This document shows positions 23,301 through 35,194 of a stretch of DNA of 64,000 bases, piece after piece. The stretch is from Pohlia nutans. Lineage: Eukaryota; Streptophyta; Bryopsida; Bryales; Mniaceae. Within the stretch, counting starts at the first letter, position 1; the number at the start of each line of letters is the position of its first letter. Location of the stretch: contig CM040086.1 in NCBI GenBank assembly GCA_022496805.1, positions 994,501-1,058,500 of the forward strand. The letters are read 5' to 3'. The notes under the pieces were generated by a model. That model was not told the DNA's origin. It searched no databases and saw only the letters and a program-made list of their open reading frames with translations. The translations under genes were made by a program, and so were the position numbers.

Positions 23301-26300
23301 ACTTTGTCGCTGTATAATAGTAATAACTTTTATCTCTGAGCAAGTAGCACATGATTGTCACCGACAACCCTTGAAAGTGGAGATTGATTTGTACTTACAC
23401 GGTAAGAATCACAGGCTGTAGCAGTGCAGTTGTAGCATCAGGGGTGCTGCAAGTAAGCCAGGGATGAGGGACGGGCAGACATGGATCACCGGTCCATTCC
23501 GTCAGATTCAAGCTCGTCTTGATGTCTTCAATAGCTTGTGCTGCAATATTTCCATGACATTAATTTAGAATGTTGTTAAAGTAAAGTCTAGAGCTGAATT
23601 TTAGTCATGCTTGCATGCATCTCGAAATCTCTGAATTGCGCTAATATAACGAATCAAAATCGACGACGGACAAATTCTGCACTTGTACACAATGCAGCAA
23701 CTCACCTTAATTCTCGATCAATCAATTGCCAATGCAGAAACTCACCTTAATTCTCGATCAATCAATTGTTAATGAAGAAACTCATCTCCTCGATCAATTG
23801 CAATACTTGATTAAATGAAGGAACTTACCTTAATTCTTTATATATCAATAATTGTTAATGCAACAACTCACGTGAACCTTCATTTTGGATCAAGTTAGAA
23901 TTGTTAACCCCTAAAGACCATAAGGCCGCCAGGTGGCTCCTGTTTTTTTTTTTTTTAGTAATTTTGAGTAGGTTCTATGTAGATTCTTTTTTGTTGATTT
24001 TTGAAAAATAAATTATGCAACATATGTAATATTCTTCACTAATTCCAGTGATATAAAATTTGGTCCCATTCAAACTATAATTCTCACAAACTTGTCATTT
24101 TAAAACCATGAATCCTTGGTCTTTTAGGAGTTAATGCAACAACTCGTGAACCTTCATTTTGGATCAAGTTAGAATTGTTTAAAACGATTCAGGAAGAACT
24201 CACCATCTCCTTGAGATGTTTTTGAGACTCGGGGATCTGATCGTTCAAAGACCTCCAGACAATTGAGGATAGGGCCGGCGACATCGGAAGCGAGGGGAGT
24301 GAGGACGGCGGTGGTGTTAGGCCCAATTGTGACGGCTTCAAGCCAGAAGTTCCAGCTGTCGTAAACGAGGAAGGTGTAGCCGGACATGTCGATGGTGGGG
24401 CTGTAGCTCGTCAAGTCGGGGATGCCGATGGTGAAGTTGCGCAGGCCGAGAGGAGCGAGCGAGTTGTTGAGCTCCGCGTAATAGAAGGACAAGTACAAGG
24501 AGGTCTGAACCTCGGGCCGGCCCTGCGGCCACAACAAGGTCTTCAGGGTGCCGGCGCTGGTGACCGCCGTTTGCATCACCGCCGACGGCGGCCCTGACCC
24601 GGAATCCACCAAATCCGACAGCGTCAACGTCGTTGACAGAAACTCGTATGCCGCAATGGTCGGTGTCAAATAATACAAGCTGTTCAGGCCTTCCGGAAAC
24701 CAGAATCGATCGTAGTAATCGGCGGGCGCTCTGCACAATCACCACAAGTTACCGACTGCACAAGTTACTAATCCGAACATTGAGAGAATTAATGGATCTG
24801 CAACAATAATAATTGAATACTCCCTTTGTCCCACGATAATTAACTTTCCTCATTGCTCAAACTATTTGTCCCATAATAGAGAAATTCGTAAAGTCTTGAA
24901 ATCTCAGGCTTCCGGTACTGCGTCACTAAAAATTCTAGCTCATAAGACAATAAAAGTAGGAGTGTCGGGCTCCAAAAATAAAAACCAGATGAGTTATATT
25001 TCCGGTAAGTAATGTAGGGTGAGTGAGTTTGCTCCCGTGTCAAGGCGCGCCACCGAGTATGCCGCCGGGGCCCGTCCATTAATGCACCACAAGGACCACA
25101 AATAGTGGCCACCAAGGTCTGAACCTTGGACCTCGTGGCCCCCAAGAGCCTAGTGAACTTCCAATGTTAGCCCGGCACACCTCTCTTGAGCTTGTGTGAG
25201 TGACTATTCGGATAACTGAAATATATAGGATGCGGGATTCAACTGTGGATCACTGGACCTCTTACTTTGCGAATTTCTCTAATAAGCTTCTTGTTTTCTC
25301 AAACTGTTTGTCCCATAATAAGCTTCTTGTTTGCTCAAACTACTACTCCTACTGGCTCAAGGTTTACACCGTTGGACTAATTAATTTTTCTATTTTGAGA
25401 ATTGAGGAAGTTTATTATGGTGACAGAGGAGTATATTTTGACTGGTCGCTAGGGAAATTGGTGCCTGTGGTTTCAATCCTAGGATCTATATATACCAGTT
25501 CTAGTTTTTAAAGTTACTTGCCATTTTGATAACAAAGTATATGACACAGTTATATCTCATAATCTTGGTCCTTTTCAAACTCTTGATCAATTGAACATGA
25601 TCCGACCATTGAGGTTATGTCCAGTAACATGAAAGTACGTAAAGTCTTGTTATGAAAGAGATTATATTCGACACTGGGGAAATCCAAACTGTCCAGAGGT
25701 GCAATTTGTCCAAATTACATCGTCAAATTCCATAGATGAACCCCCGGGATGAACCATGAATGTAGGGCAGATTCCATTGTGAAGTATGGAATTTGGACAA
25801 AGTTCATCTCTGGACACTTAATTTGGATTTCCCCAGTTGCGAGAGCATTGATTATTGAGCATAATAATTAATGACACGTTTAACTACTCGAGTCAATCAC
25901 AAATGTAACTCATATGTGTCCGTACTTCTGGACCGTTGATTTCCAGGATTAGAAAGAATAACTCTAAGTTGACTCTTTCTAAACCCAATGAAGCAGTGAC
26001 ACAAGTACCTCGAAGACTGGATTAAATTGACATTAGGATTCAAATAACAGTGCTCGGCACCCATGATTTTTTTGTTTTTCCATTGGTAGAGCGACGTGCA
26101 TCCTGAAACGTATGGATAGAATCATACATATAGATGTATTTGTCCATAAAATGATCTAATATAAGGCACTTTCCTCGGGGGTGCATTCTACATTATGTTT
26201 GAGAATTACGTGCGTTCATGACCCCTTCTAAAAACCTCCTTGTATACGAAAGGTTATATGTCTAAATACCTTTGTATACAGATGTATTCCATTTTAAATA

Positions 26301-28414
26301 TATGTTTAGTGTAAGTATACGTGAATATTTTCAGTTCTAAATGTGTTTATTGTATGTATACGTAATACGGCAGTGTTCAAATTAACACCCCTTCTGCGCA
26401 CTCACGTATACTCGTACATGTTTAGCACAGTGCACCCCGAGGCACTTTCATCATCCAAATACTGGTGATTCTGGAAAAAAATTGAGAGGACTCTGACGAT
26501 TTCATCCACTTTTTTGCCCAGCTACTCCCAAAATCAGATAAGATTGTGGAGAAATTCGCCAGTAAAAGATTGGCCGCATGTTGTTTCTCATAACGATGAG
26601 GTTCGAAGTGACCAAGTGCAGAATTAATGAGGGAAATATTCGCGTACCGGATGATGTCGGACCCGCCGAAGTCGACGCGACTACGGGTCTTCATGATAAT
26701 CCCCTGCTGGAGATACTTGCCGTATTGGTCGGCATAGCCAGTGGTCAAGGCGTTGGCGAATTTGAGCGAGATGCCGGAGATGAAAGGGGTTGCCGAGGGA
26801 GACGTTCTGACGAGACAAACGAAGCTCACGTTGCCCTGCGCGATGTAATGGAACTCGGAGTACGAGGCGTCCGAGGCAGACGCCGTGATGTTGGCCACGA
26901 CGGTGGCGTCGATGGCCAACTGGAACTGCGGGGGCAGGTTGGCGTTGTCGTAGTCGCCGTAGAAGAACGTGGCGCGCAGCAGGTACGTGCCGCCGTCCGT
27001 CACGGGCAGCGAGTAGCAGTTCTTGGTGAAGCGCGGATCGTCGAAGTACCGCAGCGTCGACATCTCCGTGAAGTTCGCCAGCGAACTGGGCAGCAACGGC
27101 GCCTGATTCTTCCCCGTGGAAATGTAACCCGCGTCCGGCACCCACGTCAGTCCCGTCACTGGGTCCACGTACTTCGCCGGTGCTCCACAGTCGATGTTCA
27201 GGACCGCTACTGCCACACATACCACACATAATAATTCATTTCTTCCTGTTCAAAGGTGCTACTACTTTTAGGAAAGAAGAATCGTCACAAATCAACCTTG
27301 AAATTACAGAGCAGAACATGATTTCTAGTTTAATTATTACTAATAAGTAGTTGTTTTTCTTTGAAGAAGAATCTCTTTCAAGTGCTCAATTCGGTAACAA
27401 ACCTTCACATCGCAGAGTAGGAATTTATCCAAAAACTCTACTGGCTAGTACTAGTTTGTTTATGAAGTAGTTAGTCTCCCAATCGGCCACATCAAGTTAC
27501 AGAACAGAAATCGCATGATTTCCAGTTTGTTAATAAGTAATTTTCTTTAAAGAAGAATCATGTTCAAGTGCTCAATTTGGTGACAAACCTTCACATCGCA
27601 GAGTTGGAATTTACCCAAAAACTCTACTGGAGAATATGACTAGTACTAGTTTGTTTATGAAGTACTTAGTCTCCCAATCGAGCACATCAAATTACAGAAC
27701 AGAAATCGAATGATTTCGAGTTTGTTAATAAGTGATTTTCTATAAAGAAGAATCATGTTCAAGTGATCAATTTGGTGACAAGCCTTCACATCGCAGAGCA
27801 GGAATTCAAGAACTCTACTGAGGAATATGATTACCAGTTATTAAGTTTGTTTATGAAGTAGTTAGTTTGACTCTCAATCAGGCACGTGTAAACAATCACA
27901 TTGTAAAGTTAAGGTCCTCATATTCGTTAAAACCTACGGCAGATGTCGGTAAAAAGATATCGGCACTTGAAAGATTTTCAGAGCTCTACAATTCTGGCAG
28001 GTCCTCTGAAATTAACACTCCATTTTAAAGTACGTAACCATGAAGAGCATTTGATCCTAAGCGAATTTGTGAAGTATATAAATCATAATTTCAAAGCTAT
28101 GCAAAGAATATAATCTGATGCAAGCAAACTACTGATCGAGCTTTATATTTTGACAGACAAGACAGAACGGCAGACGAAGAGATCATGAAAATTAAAGGCC
28201 CCTTGAGTTTGACCAATATCATGTCTTGATATATCGGTTTTGTTTTTGTTTTTTAAACCCTTAGATTCTAAATATGAAAAATCGGCAAAATGGAAACGAC
28301 TTCCCAACCTGTTTGCTGAGCTACCGCCGCTGGAACGCTGCAACTGCAAATTAGAACAAGCACGGCAACCACTACAAAACTCCAGCTCAATTTGCTCTTG
28401 AAGAATTTCGCCAT
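17321..28414 (-). CDS. malectin-like LRR receptor kinase (subfamily I), 14 exons, frameshifted
   Basis: Plasma-membrane receptor kinase of the malectin-like/LRR-I class. Exons: 28414-28309, 27209-26648, 24730-24204, 23540-23399, 23081-23010, 22435-22363, 21976-21902, 21354-21128, 20453-20260, 19790-19667, 19453-19391, 18485-18296, 17916-17781, 17611-17321; all GT-AG with matching phases. Layout of the expected 926-residue product: signal peptide 1-33; malectin-like domain from NIDCGA to about 395; [16 protein letters not shown]; three LRRs; membrane helix about 550-577; kinase with GKGGFG 622-627, Lys 643, HRD 736-738, DFG 756-758. It is an RD kinase with its catalytic residues present. Exon 6 is 73 nt instead of the 72 required by its neighbours: one extra base at 22380/22381 shifts the frame and gives a stop in exon 7 (21964-21962). 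As written the product ends near residue 498, before the membrane helix. The cause may be a mutation or a sequence error. The ligand is unknown. Confidence 0.9.
18526..18570. repeat. degenerate telomere-like repeat
   Basis: Runs of ccctaaa/accctaaaa/ccttaaaccctaaacc resemble the plant telomere unit CCCTAAA but are irregular. They lie in the kinase-gene intron just upstream of exon 12. Similar runs occur near 8280 and 33612. Confidence 0.5.
19181..19390. mobile_element. truncated TTAA element abutting a splice donor
   Basis: Begins cccttaaagggcatac after TTAA at 19177-19180. The interior matches 35200-35946 (tcataacttctac.ccattg; ggtaaatg.agta.ggac). The right terminus is missing: the match runs up to about 19388, where the splice donor of exon 11 (exon end 19391) begins. 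Confidence 0.5.
20524..20970. repeat. decayed TTAA element (family D) split by another
   Basis: Left part (cccctaaagca..., gaagagattctatgtggatt) and right part (ctagtgatataaaatttggtc) both align with the intact element at 23908-24130. They are separated here by the complete element 20635-20858. Confidence 0.5.
20635..20858. mobile_element. TTAA-flanked MITE, 224 bp (empty-site copy)
   Basis: Ends cccttaaagg / cctttaaggg-type inverted repeat, between TTAA at 20631-20634 and 20859-20862. It is the same family as 4510-5058 but lacks the nested 320-bp insertion. It lies in the intron between exons 8 and 9 of the kinase gene. Confidence 0.75.
23690..24180. repeat. tandem donor-like repeats downstream of kinase exon 3
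   Basis: Irregular tandem units containing aactcacc or aacttacc plus ttaattctcgatcaatcaat (about 23699, 23739, 23781, 23822). A 48-bp duplication follows (unit with cttcattttggatcaagtta, about 23857-23905 and 24132-24180). The TTAA element 23908-24130 sits between the two 48-bp copies. Confidence 0.7.
23908..24130. mobile_element. TTAA-flanked MITE, family D, 223 bp
   Basis: Inverted ends cccctaaagacca.aagg / ccttggtcttttaggag, between TTAA at 23904-23907 and 24131-24134. It lies in intron 3 of the kinase gene, about 70 bp from the exon 3 donor. Confidence 0.7.
25672..25839. mobile_element. CACTA-like MITE, 168 bp
   Basis: Ends cactggggaaatccaaa / tttggatttccccagttg with a second inverted block (ctgtccagag / ctctggacac). 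It is flanked by cga at 25669-25671 and 25840-25842. A 3-bp duplication with CACT ends points to the CACTA group; the termini are slightly worn. It lies in intron 2 of the kinase gene. Confidence 0.6.
26174..26440. mobile_element. Mutator-like MITE, 267 bp
   Basis: Ends ctcgggggtgca / tgcaccccga, flanked by the 9-bp duplication ggcactttc at 26165-26173 and 26441-26449. The interior is the reverse complement of the outer parts of 36306-36869. It lies in intron 2 of the kinase gene. Confidence 0.75.
27299..27890. repeat. three tandem copies of a ~195-bp unit in intron 1
   Basis: Units start near 27299, 27491 and 27689. Each contains ttacagagcagaa/ttacagaacagaa, then aagaagaatc, ccttcacatcgcagag, actctact and gtttgtttatgaagta. 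The copies have diverged by point changes and small indels. They occupy over half of the first intron of the kinase gene. Confidence 0.8.
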
Positions 28415-30501
28415 CGCTTGAGATTGTGTATGGATTGCTTCCAGGATCACACTGACAGGTCGAGCCACCGGTTTGTAATTGTGAGACTGGCGATCATCTA
28501 AACGCCGTACCTCAACAAGTATAATGTTGTGTCTGTCGTTTTACCTCGACCACATTGCTAACTGTCGGTAGCCGGCCTGGATCAGATCCTGCAGAGGTTC
28601 CTGGTGGAATACAGTAACTTTAGAGTAAGTTCTGGATCATTCGTCTTTGACTTCGAGGCGCATAATAATTTATTAGTTTCACTGTGGCCAGAACAGTGAA
28701 GGTGGGGAAGATAGATAAGAACTCCGGTCTCAATTATGAGCCGGCGTGAATAAAGTGTCTGTTCGTTTAGCCATTAATCCAGTGCCCACAGGACAAAGGG
28801 TTAATGATGCTAAACTACTCTCCCCTGAAGGTGGGAATATATGGCTCATTAGCATAAAGGCTTATCATGGGAATGATTTTTTTCAGCCTTAAAGGCTGTT
28901 GCCACTTTGCTTTTGTTGTACACCGAAGGCTACTTACCTTGTGGAAGTATGACGAATGGGGTATAGTGGTGGATTTTATTAAGAGCAAAACAGGCGAAGG
29001 TTATACGTTGTACTTTGAAACTTACTTTGAATCTTCACATGTGTACAATATATGACCCGCCTGGGCTCAAGAGGTGGCGATTTAGGGTTTTGGGGGGAAG
29101 CGTCAGGGCTAACAAAGGTAGTTGGCAGCAGGCCACGATGATGTGACTAGGGCTAAGGCAAGATCCAGCCAACTTGGCAATCTAGCCACACATCATGTGA
29201 CGGTGGAAAGCATCAGGCGATTATTCCATTAATTTTTATTTTTTTCCTTTGATGTGATTAGCCACATGAAAACAAATGTAGCCACCTCGCTAAAATTTGC
29301 TCGCTTTAACTTTTCTGGCTGCCAAAATTAGGACCCACATTTTCGAAAGCATAGATTCTAGCACTACTAGATACTAGAAGAAAAGAGGGACTTGTACACT
29401 GGGCATGTTCACTAAGATGTGACCAAATTCACTCAAATGTGACCAAGTTCACTCAAAATCCCACTCCAGGCTGAGTGAACTAGCCCCTCTTTTCTTCTAG
29501 TGAGAGGGCCATTTGCAACGGGATCGTAGGTACATCTGCAATGATTCCCCAACGGTAATATTTGGTAATTTGCAATTGGTATTGCAACAGTATACTGTAT
29601 CACTTCTACTAGTGGAGCTCAGGGGAATTTCCATTGACTTAGCAATTCTCCTTTCGAATGGAAAAGATCTGTCCTATTTTTTTAAAGGGAGAATCAATTG
29701 TGCATCTCACTTTTGGCTATTGGAAAACTGCCAATTTAATGAATATTAAATTGTGTAATACGAGTGCTCAAAGTCATCGAAAGACCATGCCAGAAAATGG
29801 AATAAAACTGGTTTTATTTTATTCGAGTCTAGTTTTGAGTGCAGTAACGATTTTGAACGTTTGTTTTAACGATTTTCAATCTTTGTATGGGTACTTGAGC
29901 TCAAAAACAGATTCTGTTAGCCCATTCACATCAGTCACCCAACGCGAGTGCAGCAAAGAATATGCGTTTGTCATGTAAGTCTTTGGTATCTACAGTGCTC
30001 CTGTATAAAAATAAAAATTAACCTAACGCATGCAAGAAGCTGCTCCAACGCATTTTGAGTTCGGCAAGAAATTTATGTCTCCTGATCCATTCACACGAGT
30101 CATCCAACGCGAGTGCAACAAAGAATCTACGTTTGTCAAGTAAGTCTTTGGTAGCTAAAATGTGCTCGTGTAAATTTATTTATTTTAACCTGACACATAC
30201 AAGAAGCTGGTCCAATGCATTTTGGGTGCCGCAAGAAATTTTCAGAAGAGACAAGGCACTAACACTGCAAGAAATTGTATATCATTTTTGAAATTTAACT
30301 TGCAACATTCCAGGAACACAACACAAGTGCTGCAGCTTCTTGATGTGAATGGGTAAACATTATCAGCAACAGTGCAATCTAAGGCAATTTAAAACGCAAG
30401 TAAAAAATGAAGGAAAACACAACTGAAGGTGGTTACTTTAATATTGGTGGGGGCTGGAAACTCCTGAAGAAACTGGTGGTATAAAAATAGTATAAAAATT
30501 A
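28415..30501. other. intergenic, upstream of the receptor kinase gene
   Basis: No gene recognised. The first few hundred bases should hold the kinase promoter and 5' UTR, but I see no convincing TATA box. The region 29940-30350 is two diverged direct copies of a repeat (gcgagtgca.caaagaat..gtttgtcaa/tgtaagtctttggta) that also occurs inverted near 7270-7600. Confidence 0.45.
29372..29502. mobile_element. CACTA-like MITE, 131 bp
   Basis: Ends tactagaagaaaagaggg (first base C changed to T) / ccctcttttcttctagtg, flanked by aga at 29369-29371 and 29503-29505. Confidence 0.7.
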
Positions 30502-30752
30502 CTCCCTCCGTCCCAAAGTTATTGTCCAACTTGTTTGCTTGGTATTTCTTTGAGCCAATTTCATTGATCATATTGTAAGAAACATGATTAAAAAAGGTTC
30601 CAAATTATGTCACTAGAATGATTGAAGAACATTGCATGTGTTCATTGCAACCTAAATAAAATTAGCCACAAGGAAGTATTTTTTTGACCTACTTAAAAAA
30701 GCACTTTCAAACATGACTTTCAAACATGACAATAACTTTGGGACGGAGGGAG
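30502..30752. mobile_element. Stowaway-like (Tc1/mariner) MITE, 251 bp
   Basis: Perfect 23-bp inverted repeats starting ctccctccgtcccaaag, flanked by TA at 30500-30501 and 30753-30754. The ctccctccgtccc terminus is the well known plant Stowaway end. Diverged relatives lie near 10840, 12700 and 61060. Confidence 0.88.
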
Positions 30753-30754
30753 TA

Positions 30755-32031
30755 TATGGTAGTTGCGTGTGCCTGGGACTTGTGGAACTGTGGAAGCCAT
30801 GCATTCTGGGAGAGTTGAAACCATTGCCATAAATTCCACTTCCCAGTCCCCCGCAGCTGCTGCCGGCCACATATTCTTCACCGTATTGTTGCAGTATAAT
30901 TCATTGACTGTGTGCAGAAATATACCCTTACCATTCATTTGCCAACTGTCATCAGATATATGCCCCTGGAGATTCTGCACATCATTCTGCAACATTCATT
31001 TTACACCACCGTAGAATGCACCCAAACCCAATCTGTAGACTGATCATAATGGGCAACAGCTAAACTCAATGCCACTTGTGTAGAAATTTTTGTATGCCAA
31101 TCAACCACTTGCACTATTACCTATATTAATCAATTTCAACAAGCAACTTGGGCCAGTTTGTGGAATCATATGTGCATGAGTTTGTGGAATCACATGTTCA
31201 CCAGTTTGCCTGGGGAGGTCACTGTCAAAATTTTATTAAACCACGTGAGAAAAAATATAGGGTACATTTAATTCATTAGAGCAAAATTTATACAAATTTT
31301 AGAAATACCATAGCGTGACTGAAATGGCCTATACGGTATTATATCTAAAGTAGGGTAGGTGAAAATCATAGGTACCTAGTATTCTATTTTTATTAATAAA
31401 GTAGGGTCTCAAATATTTAGAGGAACGAAGAATTTATGTGAGTTCTAATGAAAATCCTTGGATTGAATGAGAATTGCCTCAATTGACTAAAAATCGTCGA
31501 GGTTAGCCAATGGTTAGGAATGAATAACAAATGAAGGTTGAATTATTTGGCTTCATGGGAAAGTCTCCTCATGATGAATTTTAGCATTAGGTGACCAATG
31601 AGATTCATGAGGCTAGGGCAGGGTGGTAGTGCCGCATGCTTCCTCTCACAACATGCATTTCTTACTTAAACATACCTTTTGAACATTTTAGGCACTAAGC
31701 AAAGTTGTTATTCTTCGAAAGTTACATCCATGTATTATACTATTGTTGTCGGTTTTTTATGTCCGATTAAGTTTAATTTATGCTGAAATTCCAGGATTTT
31801 GATAAATAGTCCAGTTTATAATAAAATAGGGTCTATAAAATAACTTAATGGTGGAAATTATATTTACCTATAGGGTCTTGAAAAATACCTCAAAGTACCA
31901 TTTTATCTACTAATAGGGTGCAAATTTTTTTTTTAAATTAGATAAATAGCCCACCTATAATTGACCCCCGATCGCACGTGGTTTACAAAAGTATGTAGTA
32001 TGTAACCTCCCCGTGCCAGTTTGTGAAATCA
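30755..32031. other. intergenic, no gene recognised
   Basis: AT-rich DNA. The segment from about 31250 to 31930 (phrases like aaagtagggt and ctataaaat) has similar wording near 54600-54690 and 59300-59480, suggesting a decayed dispersed repeat. No ORF with protein features. Confidence 0.45.
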
Positions 32032-32034
32032 TAA

Positions 32035-32154
32035 CACTGGTAGAAAAGGTGGCATTGCCAAAGGAGATGCCCAAGCAAGTAATGCCCAATTCCACGCATG
32101 CACAGTGATTTTGCCTAGGCATGTCCCTGGGGAGCGTCACCTTTTCTACTAGTG
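32035..32154. mobile_element. CACTA-like MITE, 120 bp
   Basis: Ends cactggtagaaaaggtg / caccttttctactagtg (one mismatch), flanked by taa at 32032-32034 and 32155-32157. Confidence 0.72.
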
Positions 32155-32787
32155 TAAATTCATAGATTTGTGATAGTCTAGTTATTGGTTTGGAGTGATG
32201 ACTAACTTTCGCTTTGAAAATTTGTAGAAAATTCATTTTTTTAGAATGAAAGTATGGAAAAAATGCATTCTTTACTTTAGTGCAAGAATGATCTGATTGA
32301 TATGCTATGTGGAAACACTATTCCCGTCATTCCCCTATATGAATAGTGCATTAGTAGAAAGCTAGATTATTTTTTGGGCATTAAAGAATAATAGCATAGA
32401 GCTTGGTGCCAATCAGTGTCCAAGGAGAATCGACTTTTAGTTATAGAGTAACTAGCTGAAATTCAAAATTGCCTAATAAAATTCAAAATCTTTTGAGGGG
32501 AATCAAATAATATTCCCTATTTTCTCTAGGACCTTAGTTGGTTATGCTAATATCTGTCTATAAACAGGGGCATGAATTTGGTCCTTGGATACCATGTTTT
32601 GACACTATTTCTTAGTGCCCAAAGACCACCTTTCAATTAAAAATAAGAGTCTTGCAGTGTATTGAAACATTATTGATGGGAAAAATTAAATTGGAAATCA
32701 ATAGATTATATGCCCCAATGTTGTTTTGATTATAAAAACCAGTAGATTTTTACAAGAAACAATTATCCCATATTAGTTGTCAAAGAT

Positions 32788-33300
32788 AACCCTTTAGTGC
32801 CCAGTTGACCACATTATGGTCACTGAAACGTCCAAAATGCAAATAGCAGAGAATCCGTGAAGAATTGGAATTTCAATATTGAAGTTTAGATTTGCCCATT
32901 TACATTACAAACCTTCCAAAAAAAAAAGAAATTTGAAATTGTACAATTATCAAAATACCTATCAACAAAACGTGATAATACTACAAATACTTGAAAATAC
33001 AGTAAATACTTACAAATACAACATATGTATTATGCAGTATTTCTTGTGTTTGGAAGTTTGTTATCTTGTTTTATTTTTTTGGATTGTGTTCTCTTCTTCA
33101 TCTTCCATTAGTGTGTGTAATTCGATCTTGACTAATGTACCCACTCATGTCAATTTTTAACGTATAAAATTTTGTCTCAAACCGTATATGGATAAGTCAC
33201 TTTCACTTATAAAATTCACAATAATTATATGTGCCTCTATTCTTGATATGAAAAATTGCAACGAAGAGGTGTTGACATAAGGCATTGTTGAACTTCTTTA
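32788..33300. repeat. partial copy of TTAA family B
   Basis: Starts ccctttagtgcccagttgac (flank ATAA instead of TTAA) and follows 12984-13480 closely, then diverges after about 33300. The right terminus is missing. Confidence 0.65.
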
Positions 33301-33702
33301 CTTAAAAGAAGTCCAAAAATCCTAAATCCTAAACCCTAAAGTATTTCGTATCAAATTTAATGATATTTTAGGTGAAATTTGAATTGAATATCATAGTCAA
33401 AGGTCATTTAAGCATTTGACAACATTTTCATTGATACTTGCATTCAATGTAGAAATTTCAAGATAATTGATTTTATCATTATTATTGTCTTTTATCAATT
33501 TCTATTCCTATTTTAATTTTAATTTAGAAAGTTGTGTTGTTTTACATTTTTTTCACATTATTTTACCTTGGGTAGTCACTAACATATATCTAGTACAACC
33601 ATGTGCAATAACCCTTAACCCTTAACCCTTTAAGATCCCAATTCAACATTGTTTTCAAAGATGCACTATAAAATGTTTGATGAAACCCTAAAACGGAATA
33701 GA

Positions 33703-34733
33703 TGTACAGTGGTGTCCAAGGTAGAATGGCGTTTTTGGATTTGCAGTGGAAAAAATTCAAGTCTGCCCACTTTGAAAGCATCTAGAGAGATCAAAAATTG
33801 GTGTTTTACCTTGAAATTTTTACCATAAACCTGAAATCAAGTTGTTAGTATGCCTACCAAATTTAAAAGCCAAAAAATTCACCCAAAAAAAGTTATTCAA
33901 AATCTACCAACATAGGTAGTTGTGGAAAAAGTTTCACTCCTACCAACTTCGACAGCCTCCCGAGAATTGAAAAACAATTTCCTTACTTTGATTTTTTTTT
34001 GGTAGAAACTAATTTGTGTTAGTAATATATGATAAAAATCTCAAGTCTAAAAGATTTGTGAAAAAAAAGATATTCCCAATCTACCAACATGTGTAGTTGT
34101 AGGAAACAATGGGGGAAACCATTTCATTGCTACCAACATTGACTACTATGTTGGTAGATTATATATAACTTTTGTTTGGTGAATCTTTTGGCCGTGAAAT
34201 TTGGCATACATATAATTAATTTAAAGATAATTCTTTGGTAAAACTTTCGTGGTAAAATACCAATTTTTGAGCTCTCAGGAGGCTTTCAAAGTTGGCAGTA
34301 CTCAAAGTTGGTAGCAATGAAATGGTTTCCCCCATTATTTCCCACAACTACACATGTTGGTAGATTGTTAATATCTTTTTTTGCATTAATCTTTTGGTTT
34401 TGAAATTTTTATCATATGTTGTTAACATAAAGAAATGTTTTGTTCCAAGAATTTCATGGCAAAAATATAATAATTCAATCTTTGGGAGGCTGTCAAAGTT
34501 GGCAGCAGTGAATAACTACCAATGTTGGTAGATTTTGAATAACGTTTTTTGGATGAATTATTTGGCTTTGAAATTTGGTAGACATACTAACAACTTGATT
34601 TCAGGTTCATGGTAAAGGTTTCAAGGTAAAATACCAATTTTTTGTCTCTCTAGAGGCTTTCAAAGTGGGCAAACTTGAATTTTTTTCCACTGCGAAACCA
34701 AAAACGCCATTCTACCTTGGACCCTACTGTACA
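33703..34733. repeat. ~1 kb foldback of ~185-bp subunits
   Basis: Left arm starts tgtacagtggtgtccaaggt and the right arm ends with the near-complement accttggaccctactgtaca. Inner matching blocks include ctaccaacatgtgtagttgt (about 34077) and acaactacacatgttggtag (about 34347). The axis is near 34218. Within it, a unit of about 185 bp (taccaac..gttggtagatt, gctttgaaatttggtaga, ctttcaaagttggcag) occurs about five times, twice reversed and three times forward. It may lie inside a larger TTAA element (about 33626-35190). Confidence 0.75.
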
Positions 34734-35194
34734 AAGAAAACTTGTAAATGTCAATGTGAAGATCACATCTGTACGGTTGGATGCATCATATTTTTTTATT
34801 AATATTCTTTATTTAGTTTTGAAAGGTTTTCTCTTGAAATTTAATTAAAAATCCCAAAACAACACAAAAAATTTCAAAAAATTGTGATGAAATTGGAATA
34901 ACATGCCCTACGAGATGGTATGGTTTCCATTATTCGATTCTAACTATTTTGGAAAATCATGTTTTAGGTCTCACTTTTTGAACTAAGAATGAAACTTGAC
35001 ATAAACCGATTGTGCTATTTTTTCAAAAATAATAGTAACCTATTTTGAAGATTCAAACCGTTCAAAGAATAGTCAACTTGCACAAGAACCAAGAGTAATT
35101 TCGGTGGATGAAGATTGTACAATCTCGATGAGATATGAACAGGTTCAATTTGTCCATCGTCCAGGATATGGACGCCAGCGCGTTCAAGGGTTAA

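Noticed and set aside
24338..24745. 135-codon minus-strand ORF overlapping kinase exon 3
   Set aside because: Another frame of exon 3; the malectin-like frame fits both splice phases.
26578..27231. 217-codon plus-strand ORF
   Set aside because: Antisense shadow of the malectin-like exon 2; Val/Arg/Gly-rich with no domain.
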